Shown here: positions 8,825 to 17,476 of the stretch, piece by piece | Layout: every line of letters begins with the position of its first letter | Numbering within the stretch: position 1 is the first letter of the stretch | Assembly (NCBI GenBank): GCA_050299855.1 | Contig: JBNKWQ010000043.1 | Span: 1-64,000 of the forward strand | Reading direction: 5' to 3' | Source: Hahella sp050299855 | GTDB lineage: Bacteria; Pseudomonadota; Gammaproteobacteria; Pseudomonadales; Oleiphilaceae | Length of the DNA: 64,000 nucleotides | The notes under the pieces: model-generated | The model's database searches: none | The model's input: only the letters and a program-made list of their open reading frames with translations | What the model was told of the DNA's origin: nothing | Made by a program: the position numbers and the translations under genes

Positions 8825-9784
8825 ATGTCATTGCAAAACACTTTTACCGAACTAAAAAATCATCTAAGCCAACGTATCATCGGTCAAACCCAGCTACTGG
8901 ACAGGCTTCTGATAGCTCTGCTAGCCGATGGCCATCTTTTGGTCGAAGGAGCCCCCGGGCTGGCCAAAACCAAGGCGATAAAAGAGTTGTCTCAATCTTT
9001 GGAAGGCAATTTTCAGAGAGTGCAGTTTACGCCTGATTTGTTACCGGCAGATCTCACCGGTTCAGATATTTACCGGCCAGAGACCGGCAAATTTGAATTT
9101 ATCCCGGGCCCGATTTTCCATAACCTGATTCTTGCGGATGAAATTAACCGCGCACCCGCCAAAGTTCAAAGTGCCTTGCTGGAGGCCATGGCCGAACGCC
9201 AGGTTACTGTGAGCGGTCGCAGCTATCCCCTGGGCAGTCTGTTTATGGTTATGGCAACCCAAAACCCCATCGAACAGGAAGGTACCTATCCTCTGCCCGA
9301 AGCCCAGCTCGACCGTTTTCTGCTCCATGTGAATATCGACTATCCGGACGCTGAATCCGAGCTGGCAATTTTGCGCCTGGCTCGCCAGGAAGCGGCTTCG
9401 GGAGAAGTGGGAATCACAATGCAACTGACCCAGGAAGATCTCTTCAGTGCCCGTAATGCGGTGCTTGATTTGTATATGTCAGAGCCGGTTGAGCAATACA
9501 TCGTGCAACTTATCATGGCGTCGAGGAAGCCCCTGGCCTATGACGCACAATTAGCACAATGGTTGGAATACGGCGGTAGCCCACGTGCCACCATCGCACT
9601 GGATCGCTGCGCCCGAGCCCACGCCTGGCTCAATGGTAAAGACTTTGTCGCACCTGAGGACGTGCAGGCAGTTTGTCACGATGTACTGCGTCATCGCCTG
9701 ATCACCAGCTTTAGAGCCGAAGCCGAAGGCGTCTCCACAGACCAGGTCATCAGCCGGATTCTCGAACTGGTTCCAGTACCTTAA
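8825..9784 (+). CDS. MoxR family AAA+ ATPase
   Basis: A 319-residue MoxR-type AAA+ ATPase. Members act as chaperones that help mature or assemble protein complexes together with VWA-domain partners. Walker A is GAPGLAKT (residues 42-49), Walker B is LILADEIN (near 105), and the conserved MATQNPIEQEGTYPLPEAQLDRF region carries sensor 1. The C-terminal lid follows. The ATG at 8825 was chosen over a TTG at 8774 because the family starts close to this residue and the extra 17 residues look unrelated. It heads an operon with DUF58, DUF4381 and two VWA proteins, the classic MoxR/Bat layout. Confidence 0.94.
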   Translation: MSLQNTFTELKNHLSQRIIGQTQLLDRLLIALLADGHLLVEGAPGLAKTKAIKELSQSLEGNFQRVQFTPDLLPADLTGSDIYRPETGKFEFIPGPIFHNLILADEINRAPAKVQSALLEAMAERQVTVSGRSYPLGSLFMVMATQNPIEQEGTYPLPEAQLDRFLLHVNIDYPDAESELAILRLARQEAASGEVGITMQLTQEDLFSARNAVLDLYMSEPVEQYIVQLIMASRKPLAYDAQLAQWLEYGGSPRATIALDRCARAHAWLNGKDFVAPEDVQAVCHDVLRHRLITSFRAEAEGVSTDQVISRILELVPVP

Positions 9785-9812
9785 TCGCAGCGATTGAAGG
9801 TAGCCGATAGAT

Positions 9813-10775
9813 ATGCAACACCGTGCTTATTCTCAGCTTGAAGAATTGCTACTGCATCGGGTGATGGCCGCACGGCTCAGCCTGCGATTTGACCCCCGCA
9901 AACTGCAGCAACTCGCCGGCACTCATCTGTCGCGTTTCCGCGGACGCGGTATTGATTTTGCTGAACACCGGCAATATCAATCCGGAGATGATCCCCGCTC
10001 CATCGACTGGCGCGTTACTGCCCGTCGCGGCAGGGTGCACACCAAGGTATTCCATGAGGAACTGGAGCGCCCCGTACTAATGCTGGTGGATCAGTCCTCG
10101 AGCATGTTCTTTGGCAGCCGCCGTGCCTTTAAATCAGTGACGGCGGCAGACATTGCCGCACTATTGACCTGGGCTGGCCTAAGCAATGGCGACCGCATTG
10201 GCGGCCTGGTGTTTTCTGATTCGGGACATCGTGAATTCAAACCTTCCAGACATAAAAAACAGGCACTGCGGTTGATCGAATGTATCAATGAATTCAATCA
10301 TCAACTACGGCTCCCCTTACCACAGCCTCCGAGTTTTAACCTTAACGATGCTCTCATTGAGCTCCGCCGAATAGCCCGACCTGGCAGCCAATGCTTCCTG
10401 GTTTCGGATTGGCGTCAATTTGATGAAACCACTGAGAAACTACTGTTCGAGTTAAAACGCCATTGTCAGATCCTGGCCTTTCAGATATTCGACCCATTGG
10501 AAACCCACTTGCCTCCAGGTAGCTTCAGGCTATCCAACGGTATGACTGAGCTGGATCTGGATACTCAGGACAGAGAAATGGAAAAACGCTTTGAACAGCA
10601 GTTCTCTTCCTGGCAACAGGCAGTTATTGACCAGCTTTCCAAACTTGGCATTGGTTGTGCCCGTATATCCACCCAGGATGACCCATTTCTGGCACTGCAG
10701 GCACTACAGTTTTCCAAAGGTGTAACCGCTAACGGATCTGCCTCAGCCAATACGGCTATGGAGTCAGCAGTATGA
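9813..10775 (+). CDS. DUF58 domain-containing protein (VWA-like partner of MoxR)
   Basis: A 320-residue DUF58 protein. The DUF58 signature lies near residues 41-79: RGRGIDF, an EHRQYQSGDDPRSIDWR block and an arginine-rich strand. A MIDAS-like DxSxS (DQSSS, residues 93-97) follows, so the second half is a von Willebrand A-like fold likely to bind a metal ion. DUF58 genes nearly always follow moxR and are thought to work with it. It is soluble, with no signal peptide. The start lies 28 bases after moxR, and the stop overlaps the next start by four bases, suggesting translational coupling. Confidence 0.92.
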   Translation: MQHRAYSQLEELLLHRVMAARLSLRFDPRKLQQLAGTHLSRFRGRGIDFAEHRQYQSGDDPRSIDWRVTARRGRVHTKVFHEELERPVLMLVDQSSSMFFGSRRAFKSVTAADIAALLTWAGLSNGDRIGGLVFSDSGHREFKPSRHKKQALRLIECINEFNHQLRLPLPQPPSFNLNDALIELRRIARPGSQCFLVSDWRQFDETTEKLLFELKRHCQILAFQIFDPLETHLPPGSFRLSNGMTELDLDTQDREMEKRFEQQFSSWQQAVIDQLSKLGIGCARISTQDDPFLALQALQFSKGVTANGSASANTAMESAV

Positions 10776-11242
10776 GTCTGGTACAGGATCTCGGCCTAAA
10801 TGAGGTGATTGAACCAACGCCCATTGCCCAATGGCCCATTGCAGTTGGTTGGTGGCTACTGCTGGCCCTGGCTTTGGTCGCTTTATTTTTTCTGCTTCGC
10901 TGGGCGGGCAAAGCTTATCACCGCAAGAAGATTCAGCGTATGGCCTGCCGCACCCTCAACTCGAAGTGGCTACAGCATAAAGAAACCGCCAGGTTTGCAG
11001 AGTTTCGCCCGGCCGCCAATCTGGTGCTAAAACAATATTGCCTGCAACGGGGACAATCACAGATTGCCGCAATGACTGTTTCGCACTGGCAACAATTTCT
11101 TACTGAAAAACTACCCGCTAAATATCACAAGGATATCCAGCTGTTTTGTGAACAACTTTACTGTGTCGGGGATAATGACCCACAAACTGCTGAAACGGTC
11201 TACCAGCAAGTTCAGCAATGGATCAGGAGGTTACAATGCTGA
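10772..11242 (+). CDS. DUF4381 domain-containing membrane protein
   Basis: A 156-residue protein with one transmembrane segment (roughly residues 22-46, rich in Leu, Ala and Phe) followed by a basic patch and a helical cytoplasmic domain. DUF4381 proteins sit between DUF58 and the VWA proteins in MoxR/Bat operons and are presumed to be assembly partners; no activity is known. The start overlaps the DUF58 stop (ATGA) and the end overlaps the start of the next gene by seven bases, so the operon is tightly coupled. Confidence 0.88.
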   Translation: MSLVQDLGLNEVIEPTPIAQWPIAVGWWLLLALALVALFFLLRWAGKAYHRKKIQRMACRTLNSKWLQHKETARFAEFRPAANLVLKQYCLQRGQSQIAAMTVSHWQQFLTEKLPAKYHKDIQLFCEQLYCVGDNDPQTAETVYQQVQQWIRRLQC

Positions 11243-12372
11243 CCCTGGCCTGGCCCTGGCTATTCATTCTGCTGCCGTTGCCCTGGTTACTGAAACAGCG
11301 TAATCCCAGGGAAACTGCGGTCTCCACTGCCGTACAGGTGCCTTTTTACGAACAGGCAAGAGAAGCAATGGCCGGCTATAAGGGCACGGCCACATCAAAA
11401 CCCCAGCGGCCGCTGTGGAAGAAACTATTACTACTGCTGAGTTGGGCATTGCTGGTTCTGGCCTGTACCCGCCCCCAATGGCTGGGCGAGCCCATTCCTT
11501 TAAAAACAGAAGCCAGAGACTTGATGCTGGCCGTAGATATTTCCCCTAGCATGCAGGAGACAGATCTGCTGTTAAAAGGCTTTCAGGCCACCAGGTTGGA
11601 AGTGGTTAAGTCCGTCGTGGGCGATTTTACCCAACAACGGCAGGGAGACCGGTTGGGGCTGATACTATTCGGCGCTCAACCCTATATTCAGGCACCCCTG
11701 ACATTTGATCTGACTACGGTCACCCGACTGCTGGAAGAGGCAACCCTGGGAATTGCAGGCAATGCTACTGCCATAGGTGATGCCTTAGGTCTGGCGATTA
11801 AGCGTCTCAGAGAGCGCCCTGCAGATGCCAGAATTCTTATATTGCTGACAGACGGTGCCAATACCGGAGGAGAAGTCAGCCCGGAACGGGCGGCCAATCT
11901 GGCGGCAGATGCGGGTATCAAAATATACACCGTCGGCATAGGTGCAGATGAAGTGCTGAGACGTGGTCTTTTTGGCTATCGCAAAGAAAATCCTTCTGCT
12001 GATCTTGACGAAAGGCTGCTAAAACAGATCGCCGATGTTACCGGCGGCCAATATTTCCGAGCCCGCAATACCGGTGAATTGGAACTTATTTACGAAGCGA
12101 TTAATCAACTGGAGCCCATTGAACAGGAACAGCAGATCTACCGGCCAGTTACCGAATATTACGCCCTACCCCTGGCCACAGCCATGTTATTGATGGTGCT
12201 GTTTTGGAGTTTTGACTGGCTGTCGCTTCACACAGGAAACGTTACCGGCCTCATTCGGGGAGGAAATAAGGCGACTCGAATACCTGCTGGGGATAAAGCT
12301 CATGGCTTCGGCCCCGCGACATATCGAGCAGTACCTCAGGGTGCCAAACCTGTAACGGAGACTACCGACTAA
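11236..12372 (+). CDS. VWA domain-containing membrane protein, BatA type
   Basis: A 378-residue membrane protein. An ATG six codons upstream exists, but the ATG at 11236 has a perfect AGGAGG (11225-11230) at good spacing and opens with a typical membrane-anchor sequence. There are N-terminal hydrophobic segments (first about 20 residues and again near 60-75), then a VWA domain with a full MIDAS motif (DISPS, about residues 100-104; T and D positions downstream, including LTDGANTGG), then a C-terminal transmembrane segment. This is the BatA architecture, with the VWA domain facing the periplasm. In Bacteroides, Bat proteins were linked to aerotolerance; the role in proteobacteria is not settled. 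Confidence 0.92.
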   Translation: MLTLAWPWLFILLPLPWLLKQRNPRETAVSTAVQVPFYEQAREAMAGYKGTATSKPQRPLWKKLLLLLSWALLVLACTRPQWLGEPIPLKTEARDLMLAVDISPSMQETDLLLKGFQATRLEVVKSVVGDFTQQRQGDRLGLILFGAQPYIQAPLTFDLTTVTRLLEEATLGIAGNATAIGDALGLAIKRLRERPADARILILLTDGANTGGEVSPERAANLAADAGIKIYTVGIGADEVLRRGLFGYRKENPSADLDERLLKQIADVTGGQYFRARNTGELELIYEAINQLEPIEQEQQIYRPVTEYYALPLATAMLLMVLFWSFDWLSLHTGNVTGLIRGGNKATRIPAGDKAHGFGPATYRAVPQGAKPVTETTD

Positions 12373-14270
12373 TGCTTGCCGATTTCCATTTTCTACGTCC
12401 AGAAGCGTTATGGTTGTTACCGCTGGCATTTCTTTTATGGGGAATCCTGCGCAGAAAAGCCCGCCAATCCAATTCCTGGAGCCAGGTTCTGCCTCCTGAG
12501 TTCCTTAAGGTACTGGCACCTGCAAGTGTTGTGGACAACAAAAGGATGCAATCCTGGGGCTGGCCGGTAATTCTTGTGCTCGGCCTTCTCGCGCTGGCAG
12601 GACCAACACTCAGCAAACAGGAAACACCAGCAGGCATTAAAGAAGATCCCGTCGTGGTGGTATTTGACTTATCCCTTTCCATGCTGGCAACTGACCAGTC
12701 CCCGAACCGGCTCAAACGGGGTCAGCAAAAGTTGTACGACCTGATTGAGCAGCGTAAGGAAGGACAGACCGGACTGGTCGTATTTGCCGGCAGCTCGCAT
12801 GTGGTGACGCCACTGACTGAGGACATTGCCACACTTAAGGCCATGATTCCCGCACTGGACCCATTTATTATGCCGGACCTGGGTAGCAATGCTGCAGCAG
12901 GTATTGAAACCGCTATTGCCACCCTAAAGCAGGCCGGAAGTCCGCAAGGCAGAATCCTGATGCTGACTGACGGAGTGGAAGACCAGGACCTTGCTAAAAT
13001 CGCTTCACTGTTGAATGACGCAAAAGTATCGCTTTCGATCATCGGCGTAGGCACAGAAGACGGCGGCCCCATCCCTATTCCAAACCGTGGTTTTATCAAA
13101 GATGGTGAATCCATTGTGGTGGCCAAACCAAATTTTGAGGCCATGCGTGACATTGCCACCGGCTCTGGTGGACGCTTCAACTTAATGACGCTGAACTCCC
13201 AGGATATCCGTTATACCTTGCCCGACACATTACTTGAAAGAGGGCAAAACAGTGACACCCAGACCAGTCTCGATTGGCAGGACGCCGGCTACTGGTTGTT
13301 GTTTCCTATCGTGGTCATGGTACTTTGGCAATACCGCCGCTCAGGTGCAGTGCTATGCCTGCTGATTATTTGCCTAAACTCGCAGGACAGTTATGCATTC
13401 GGCTGGAAAGATCTGTGGAAAACCCCGGATCAACAGGCGCAGCAGGCATATGATGAGCAACAGTATAAAGATGCCGCATCGCTATATCAGGACTCAATGC
13501 ACAAAGGCATGGCGTTATATAAAGAAGGCGATTTTGCCGCAGCCGCTAAAGCGTTTTCGAGTGTTGATAGTGCGGAGGCCCACTTCAACCGCGGTAACGC
13601 CCTGGTGGAACAACAACAATTTGAAGATGCCCTTAAAGCCTACCAGCAGGCCTTAGATATTGATCCCCAGCTCGAAGCGGCAGAAACCAACAAGAAGAAA
13701 CTCGAAGAGTTCCTGGAGAATCAGCAACAGAACCAACAGAAGAATAGGGATCGCTCGTCCGATTCTTCGAACAAGTCCAAAGACCAGTCCCAGAATCAGT
13801 CTCAGGAAAACCAGCAGGATCAACAAAACTCCCAGGACGGGCAAAGCCAGCAAAATAAAGACCAGCAACAAGGTCAACAAGGTCAACAAGGTCAAAACAA
13901 TACCCGCTCTTCCCAGAACTCTGAAGGTCCCGACCAACAGCAAGACTCTCAGGGACAGGAGCACAAAGCCGATCAGAACGAGCAAAATGCAGGTTCTGAC
14001 AAACAACTGGCGCAGAATAAGGAGAAGCAAGGGGCTGATCAGCAATCCACTGCTTTAAATAAAACAGAAAATGGCGAGAGCAAAGATAGTGACACACAGG
14101 TTGCCGGCATGGGCGATGACAATGTTGACCTGAAAGAGCAACAAACCGAACAGTGGCTAAGGCGCATCCCCGACGACCCCGGAGGACTTTTGAGAAGAAA
14201 GTTCCTGCAGCAGTATCAATCCAAGAAAAGAAATCGATCAGGTGACGGTGGAGGCCGTACGATATGGTAG
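12372..14270 (+). CDS. VWA and TPR domain protein, BatB/BatC-like fusion
   Basis: A 632-residue membrane protein that shares one base with the BatA stop. Order of parts: N-terminal membrane segments, a VWA domain with MIDAS DLSLS (residues 98-102), a membrane segment near 300-340, tetratricopeptide repeats (about 350-440, ending with a clear ALKAYQQALDIDPQLEAAE repeat), and then a hydrophilic tail of about 140 residues made almost only of Gln, Asn, Asp, Ser and Lys (about 450-590). The VWA plus TPR fusion corresponds to BatB and BatC joined in one chain, common in gammaproteobacteria. The low-complexity tail varies between species and is likely disordered. Confidence 0.92.
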   Translation: MLADFHFLRPEALWLLPLAFLLWGILRRKARQSNSWSQVLPPEFLKVLAPASVVDNKRMQSWGWPVILVLGLLALAGPTLSKQETPAGIKEDPVVVVFDLSLSMLATDQSPNRLKRGQQKLYDLIEQRKEGQTGLVVFAGSSHVVTPLTEDIATLKAMIPALDPFIMPDLGSNAAAGIETAIATLKQAGSPQGRILMLTDGVEDQDLAKIASLLNDAKVSLSIIGVGTEDGGPIPIPNRGFIKDGESIVVAKPNFEAMRDIATGSGGRFNLMTLNSQDIRYTLPDTLLERGQNSDTQTSLDWQDAGYWLLFPIVVMVLWQYRRSGAVLCLLIICLNSQDSYAFGWKDLWKTPDQQAQQAYDEQQYKDAASLYQDSMHKGMALYKEGDFAAAAKAFSSVDSAEAHFNRGNALVEQQQFEDALKAYQQALDIDPQLEAAETNKKKLEEFLENQQQNQQKNRDRSSDSSNKSKDQSQNQSQENQQDQQNSQDGQSQQNKDQQQGQQGQQGQNNTRSSQNSEGPDQQQDSQGQEHKADQNEQNAGSDKQLAQNKEKQGADQQSTALNKTENGESKDSDTQVAGMGDDNVDLKEQQTEQWLRRIPDDPGGLLRRKFLQQYQSKKRNRSGDGGGRTIW

Positions 14271-16009
14271 CAGTGAAGCATTCAGGCAGGGTTCTCAACT
14301 TAAGCAGTTTAGTCATGGCTGTCGGCTTTATATTGTTGTTGCTCGCTGCCGGACAGTCCCGTGCGGATATTCAAGCCAGTGTTGACCGTACGGAAATCCG
14401 CGAAAATGAATCGCTGCAGCTCACCGTCACCAGCAGCCTCGAAGTCTCTTCGACTCTGGATCTTTTCAGCCTTAATAGCCTCTCAGTGCCCCAACCAGAC
14501 CTTGGCGCCATTGAAGATGATTTCGAAATTATCGACCGTCGTCAGAGCTATCGCGTGCAGATTGAAAACAACCAGAATAATTCAGTGATTACCTGGGACT
14601 ACACCTTGTTGCCCAAACACGAGGGCGAACTGATAATTCCGCCGATCACCTATGAAAACAAAAGTACCAGTCCCATTACGATCAAGGTTTCCAACAATGC
14701 AAGCGACACTCCCAATCAGGACAAGGATCTCTTTCTGGAAGCGGAAGTGGACCAGAGTACGGTTTATGTCCAGCAACAGTTGATCTTCAAGGTCAGGCTT
14801 TACTACAGCCAGGATCTGGTCAGAGGTGAACTGGAGCACCCGGATCTACCAGATGCCATGTTCAAACAGTTGGGTAAACAAAAAGAGTATTCTCGTTATA
14901 TCGGCAGCCGCCGCTTCAGTGTGATCGAACGGGAATATGCTGTCTTCCCGCAGAAGGCAGGCGAGCTGGAAATCCCACAGTTATTGTTTACCGGCACTCT
15001 GATAGAAAGACGTATAGGCCGCCGTATATTTGGTAAAGAATATTCCCCCGCAGTAAAAGTGAAAGTTAAAGCGCCGCCGGCATCCTTTACCGGCAAACAA
15101 TGGTTGCCGGCGCAAAGCCTGAATATCCGGGATGTCTGGAGTGACCCTTCACGGGAAATGCACACCGGGGATTCCCTCACCCGGACTATTACCCTGCAGG
15201 CACTGGGCCTTGAAGGTGTGCAGCTGCCACCGTTACCGAAAGCTCAGTTTGATGGACTGAAGGTCTACCCTGAGCCCGGCAATATTACGACAGAAGAACA
15301 TGCGGCGGGTCTTACCGGTCAACGGGAAGAAACCCAGGCAATTATCGCCCTACAGAGTGGCACCTATACCTTGCCGGAGGTCCGTATTCCCTGGTGGGAT
15401 GTGGTTAATGATGAGCCTCGTGAAGCAGTGCTGCCTGGCCGGGTAATTACCGTAACGGGTACAGGCAGCAGCCAGACGCCTTCAGCGCCAATCACACCGC
15501 CTTCCGCAGTGACGCCGGATTCTTCGACTGATCAACCAGAGGTCGGCAAGCCGGAAAGTGTGTTGCCCAACAGGGGTAATACTAACGATATCTGGGTGAT
15601 CCTTACCTTCATATTCATGTTGCTGTGGTTATTGACTGCCTGGGCCTGGTGGCGTGCACGCAACAAAAAAGCAATACAACCAGTAATGAAGGCGCCTATT
15701 CACACAAAATCGGACCTGAAGGCGCTGACTCAGATGGCAGCCTCTGGAGACATTGCTTTCAGCAACGTTTTCCTGCAATGGCTGAAAGCGGAGAACTCCT
15801 CAGGGCGGTTATCAAATCACGATTATCAGGAATTGCTCACCAATACCCGTCCATTGCTGAATGAAATCCAGGGGGCAAAATATGCTGCGAATCCAGCCCA
15901 GATAAGTGTGACTGAAATTGCAAGCCAAGTCCTGGCCATGACCAGGACTGCCCTGGCCAATGATGCCAAATTGGCAGATTCACAGCTCAAACCGCTCTAC
16001 CCCGTCTGA
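14264..16009 (+). CDS. BatD family protein
   Basis: A 581-residue exported protein that overlaps the previous gene by seven bases and closes the operon. It has an N-terminal signal or anchor (about residues 14-35, ending QSRA), then a large beta-rich periplasmic region typical of BatD (DUF7939-like repeats; opening ADIQASVDRTEIRENES). A Pro/Ser/Thr-rich spacer precedes a single transmembrane helix near residues 443-463 and a cytoplasmic helical tail. BatD is thought to be the periplasmic scaffold for the VWA proteins. Length is normal (500-600). Confidence 0.9.
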   Translation: MVAVKHSGRVLNLSSLVMAVGFILLLLAAGQSRADIQASVDRTEIRENESLQLTVTSSLEVSSTLDLFSLNSLSVPQPDLGAIEDDFEIIDRRQSYRVQIENNQNNSVITWDYTLLPKHEGELIIPPITYENKSTSPITIKVSNNASDTPNQDKDLFLEAEVDQSTVYVQQQLIFKVRLYYSQDLVRGELEHPDLPDAMFKQLGKQKEYSRYIGSRRFSVIEREYAVFPQKAGELEIPQLLFTGTLIERRIGRRIFGKEYSPAVKVKVKAPPASFTGKQWLPAQSLNIRDVWSDPSREMHTGDSLTRTITLQALGLEGVQLPPLPKAQFDGLKVYPEPGNITTEEHAAGLTGQREETQAIIALQSGTYTLPEVRIPWWDVVNDEPREAVLPGRVITVTGTGSSQTPSAPITPPSAVTPDSSTDQPEVGKPESVLPNRGNTNDIWVILTFIFMLLWLLTAWAWWRARNKKAIQPVMKAPIHTKSDLKALTQMAASGDIAFSNVFLQWLKAENSSGRLSNHDYQELLTNTRPLLNEIQGAKYAANPAQISVTEIASQVLAMTRTALANDAKLADSQLKPLYPV

Positions 16010-16032
16010 TTTGTCACTTTCGTGGCGGGATA

Positions 16033-16142
16033 GGCTCTTAACCCGGTTATCGGGTGAAGAAACAGCCCCGCTACTGGGTAGCCTTTGCACCACGGCAGAA
16101 GAAGGCGCCCGCAGCGACTGAAGGGTAACCGGGGTAAAGAGC
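16033..16142 (+). ncRNA. Candidate structured RNA element (long closing stem)
   Basis: After the BatD stop, GGCTCTTAACCCGGTTA (16033-16049) can pair with TAACCGGGGTAAAGAGC (16126-16142), an almost continuous stem of 15-17 pairs enclosing about 76 bases. Inside are CGGG/CCCG and CTAC/GTAG hairpins. There is no T-run, so this is not a simple terminator. The enclosed GGTGAA...CCCCGCTACTG, GAAGAAGGCG and ACTGAAGGGTAACC boxes recall, in order, parts of a cobalamin riboswitch, but the P3 region and the GGGAA box are missing, so that identity is weak. It could be a riboswitch-like leader, a small RNA or a DNA-level repeat. Strand is assumed from the neighbouring genes. Confidence 0.3.
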
Positions 16143-16150
16143 GTCACCAT

Positions 16151-16309
16151 ATGGCGCAGGCCTTAACCGTCCACCTGGTATCCTGTACCTGCAACCTGGC
16201 CGAGGATATCGTATCTGAACTATGGAGTCCGAAAGAAATGGAAGCCATTCGTGCCATGGATAGTGATGAGGCCAGCTACTGGATCTTCTCGAAAATGGCT
16301 TCTTCCTGA
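16151..16309 (+). CDS. Possible small protein, unrecognised
   Basis: A 52-codon frame begins nine bases after the candidate structured element. Codon use looks plausible: MAQALTVHL near the start, then an acidic helix with E-E/D-rich residues and an end in FSKMASS. I do not recognise it, and there is no strong ribosome binding site. Its placement between the structured element and a terminator-like hairpin (16341) is what makes it worth listing. It may equally be chance. Confidence 0.25.
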   Translation: MAQALTVHLVSCTCNLAEDIVSELWSPKEMEAIRAMDSDEASYWIFSKMASS

Positions 16310-16340
16310 TAGCCATCAAGGACATCAAGAATACCTCCCG

Positions 16341-16376
16341 GACCGCCCAATCCATCGTATTGTGGCGGTCTTCTTA
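16341..16376 (+). terminator. Terminator-like hairpin
   Basis: GACCGCC(C)AAT pairs with ATTG(T)GGCGGTC, giving about ten pairs with one bulge and an eight-base loop, followed by TTCTT. The T tract is short, so it may be a weak terminator for the bat operon or for the small frame before it. Confidence 0.55.
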
Positions 16377-16572
16377 AACCTTATACCCTAGTATTGATGC
16401 TGATCGTATTGTCCACGATCGTATATACCCCACCCGTATTTTCCACAAAGGGGAATATTCGTATTCCTTTTGGCTCCATGCCTCCTTACTCTGTTATGAA
16501 CTCTAGAGATCCGGATGACTCAAGGTAAATTTTCCATCCAGCCGTACACTCGAGTCGGGGAGGAAGAACCTC
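16377..16572 (+). promoter_or_regulatory. Upstream region of the first solute-binding gene
   Basis: Together with the elements listed at 16033-16376, this fills the 563-base gap after BatD. It holds CATGCCTCCTTACTCTG-type AT-richer sequence and the ribosome binding site GGGGAGGAAG (16557-16566) before the ATG at 16573. No firm -35/-10 pair could be assigned. Confidence 0.35.
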
Positions 16573-17424
16573 ATGAATCCCAGGAAGAGTCCACTACGAA
16601 ACATGACCTGCAGTATCGCCTCTCAGATACTTTTTCTGGCTTTGATCAGCCTGTATACCGCCCAGCCTCAAGCAGAAGCTATCAATATCTACACCGAGGA
16701 ATTCCCCCCCTACAATTTCACTTCCAATCGGGTTATCGATGGGGTATCCACCCAGATTATTCAGCAAGTAATGGCACACTCAGGCCTGGAGTACACTCTC
16801 AATATTTACCCTTGGGCACGTAGCTATAGGGAAACTCTGGAACACGAGAACGCCTTTATCTACTCCATCAGCCGACTTGAACCAAGGGAATCACTATTCA
16901 AATGGGTAGGTAAAATTGTACCTACCGGCTACACTGTTTTTGCCTTGCGGGACAACGAAAATGTCATTGCGGATACATTGGAGGACCTGAAAAAGTACCG
17001 GATTGGTACAACGGTCAATGATGCCAGAGAAACTTACCTGCTCAGCAAGGGGTTTGATATACGCCACTTTGATCGGCTAAGCGGCGAAGATGCCAACACC
17101 CGAAACTATCTTAAACTAAAGGCAGGAAGAATTGATGTCTGGCCAATTCCTGATGCAGTGGCATACCATATCGCCCGTTCTAATGGTGATAATCCCAAGC
17201 ACGTCCTGAAGCGCGTCTTCAGGCTCAATGAACTGTCACAGGGATATTACCTGGCAACCAACATCAACACCCCTGAGCCGGTATTGGAAAATATCCGTTT
17301 GTCCCTGCGTCAATTTAAGCGGTCCGGCGACTACACTACAATCCTTCGCAATTGGGGATTGGAGGAACTCTACGAACAATGCATTGAACGGCAGAGCCAA
17401 CCGGAAATTTCCAACGAATGCTAG
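16573..17424 (+). CDS. Periplasmic solute-binding protein, SBP_bac_3-like
   Basis: A 283-residue exported protein of the bacterial extracellular solute-binding family 3 type. The signal peptide ends near QAEA (about residue 36), and the mature protein opens with the family motif INIYTEEFPPYNF. It continues with a GV.T.I...V start of helix 1 and a second-lobe strand KKYRIGTTVNDARE. Size fits an isolated binding protein. There is no ABC permease or ATPase nearby, so it may serve a transporter encoded elsewhere or act in sensing, as many such orphan genes in Pseudomonas-like genomes do. Substrate unknown; amino-acid-like ligands are usual. Confidence 0.85.
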   Translation: MNPRKSPLRNMTCSIASQILFLALISLYTAQPQAEAINIYTEEFPPYNFTSNRVIDGVSTQIIQQVMAHSGLEYTLNIYPWARSYRETLEHENAFIYSISRLEPRESLFKWVGKIVPTGYTVFALRDNENVIADTLEDLKKYRIGTTVNDARETYLLSKGFDIRHFDRLSGEDANTRNYLKLKAGRIDVWPIPDAVAYHIARSNGDNPKHVLKRVFRLNELSQGYYLATNINTPEPVLENIRLSLRQFKRSGDYTTILRNWGLEELYEQCIERQSQPEISNEC

Positions 17425-17476
17425 GGTCTATTGACGCTTCGCCAGGATTGATAAAAGCGACACTGAAAAGATCAAA

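Noticed and set aside
13633..14316. Long antisense frames opposite the Gln-rich tail of the VWA-TPR gene
   Set aside because: They arise from the biased CAG/CAA composition; the Leu-rich translations are an artefact.
16033..16142. Reading the structured element as a c-di-GMP-I (GEMM) riboswitch
   Set aside because: A GCAAAGGCTACC stretch on the minus strand recalls it, but the GGCAAACC box and GNRA tetraloop receptor pattern are absent.
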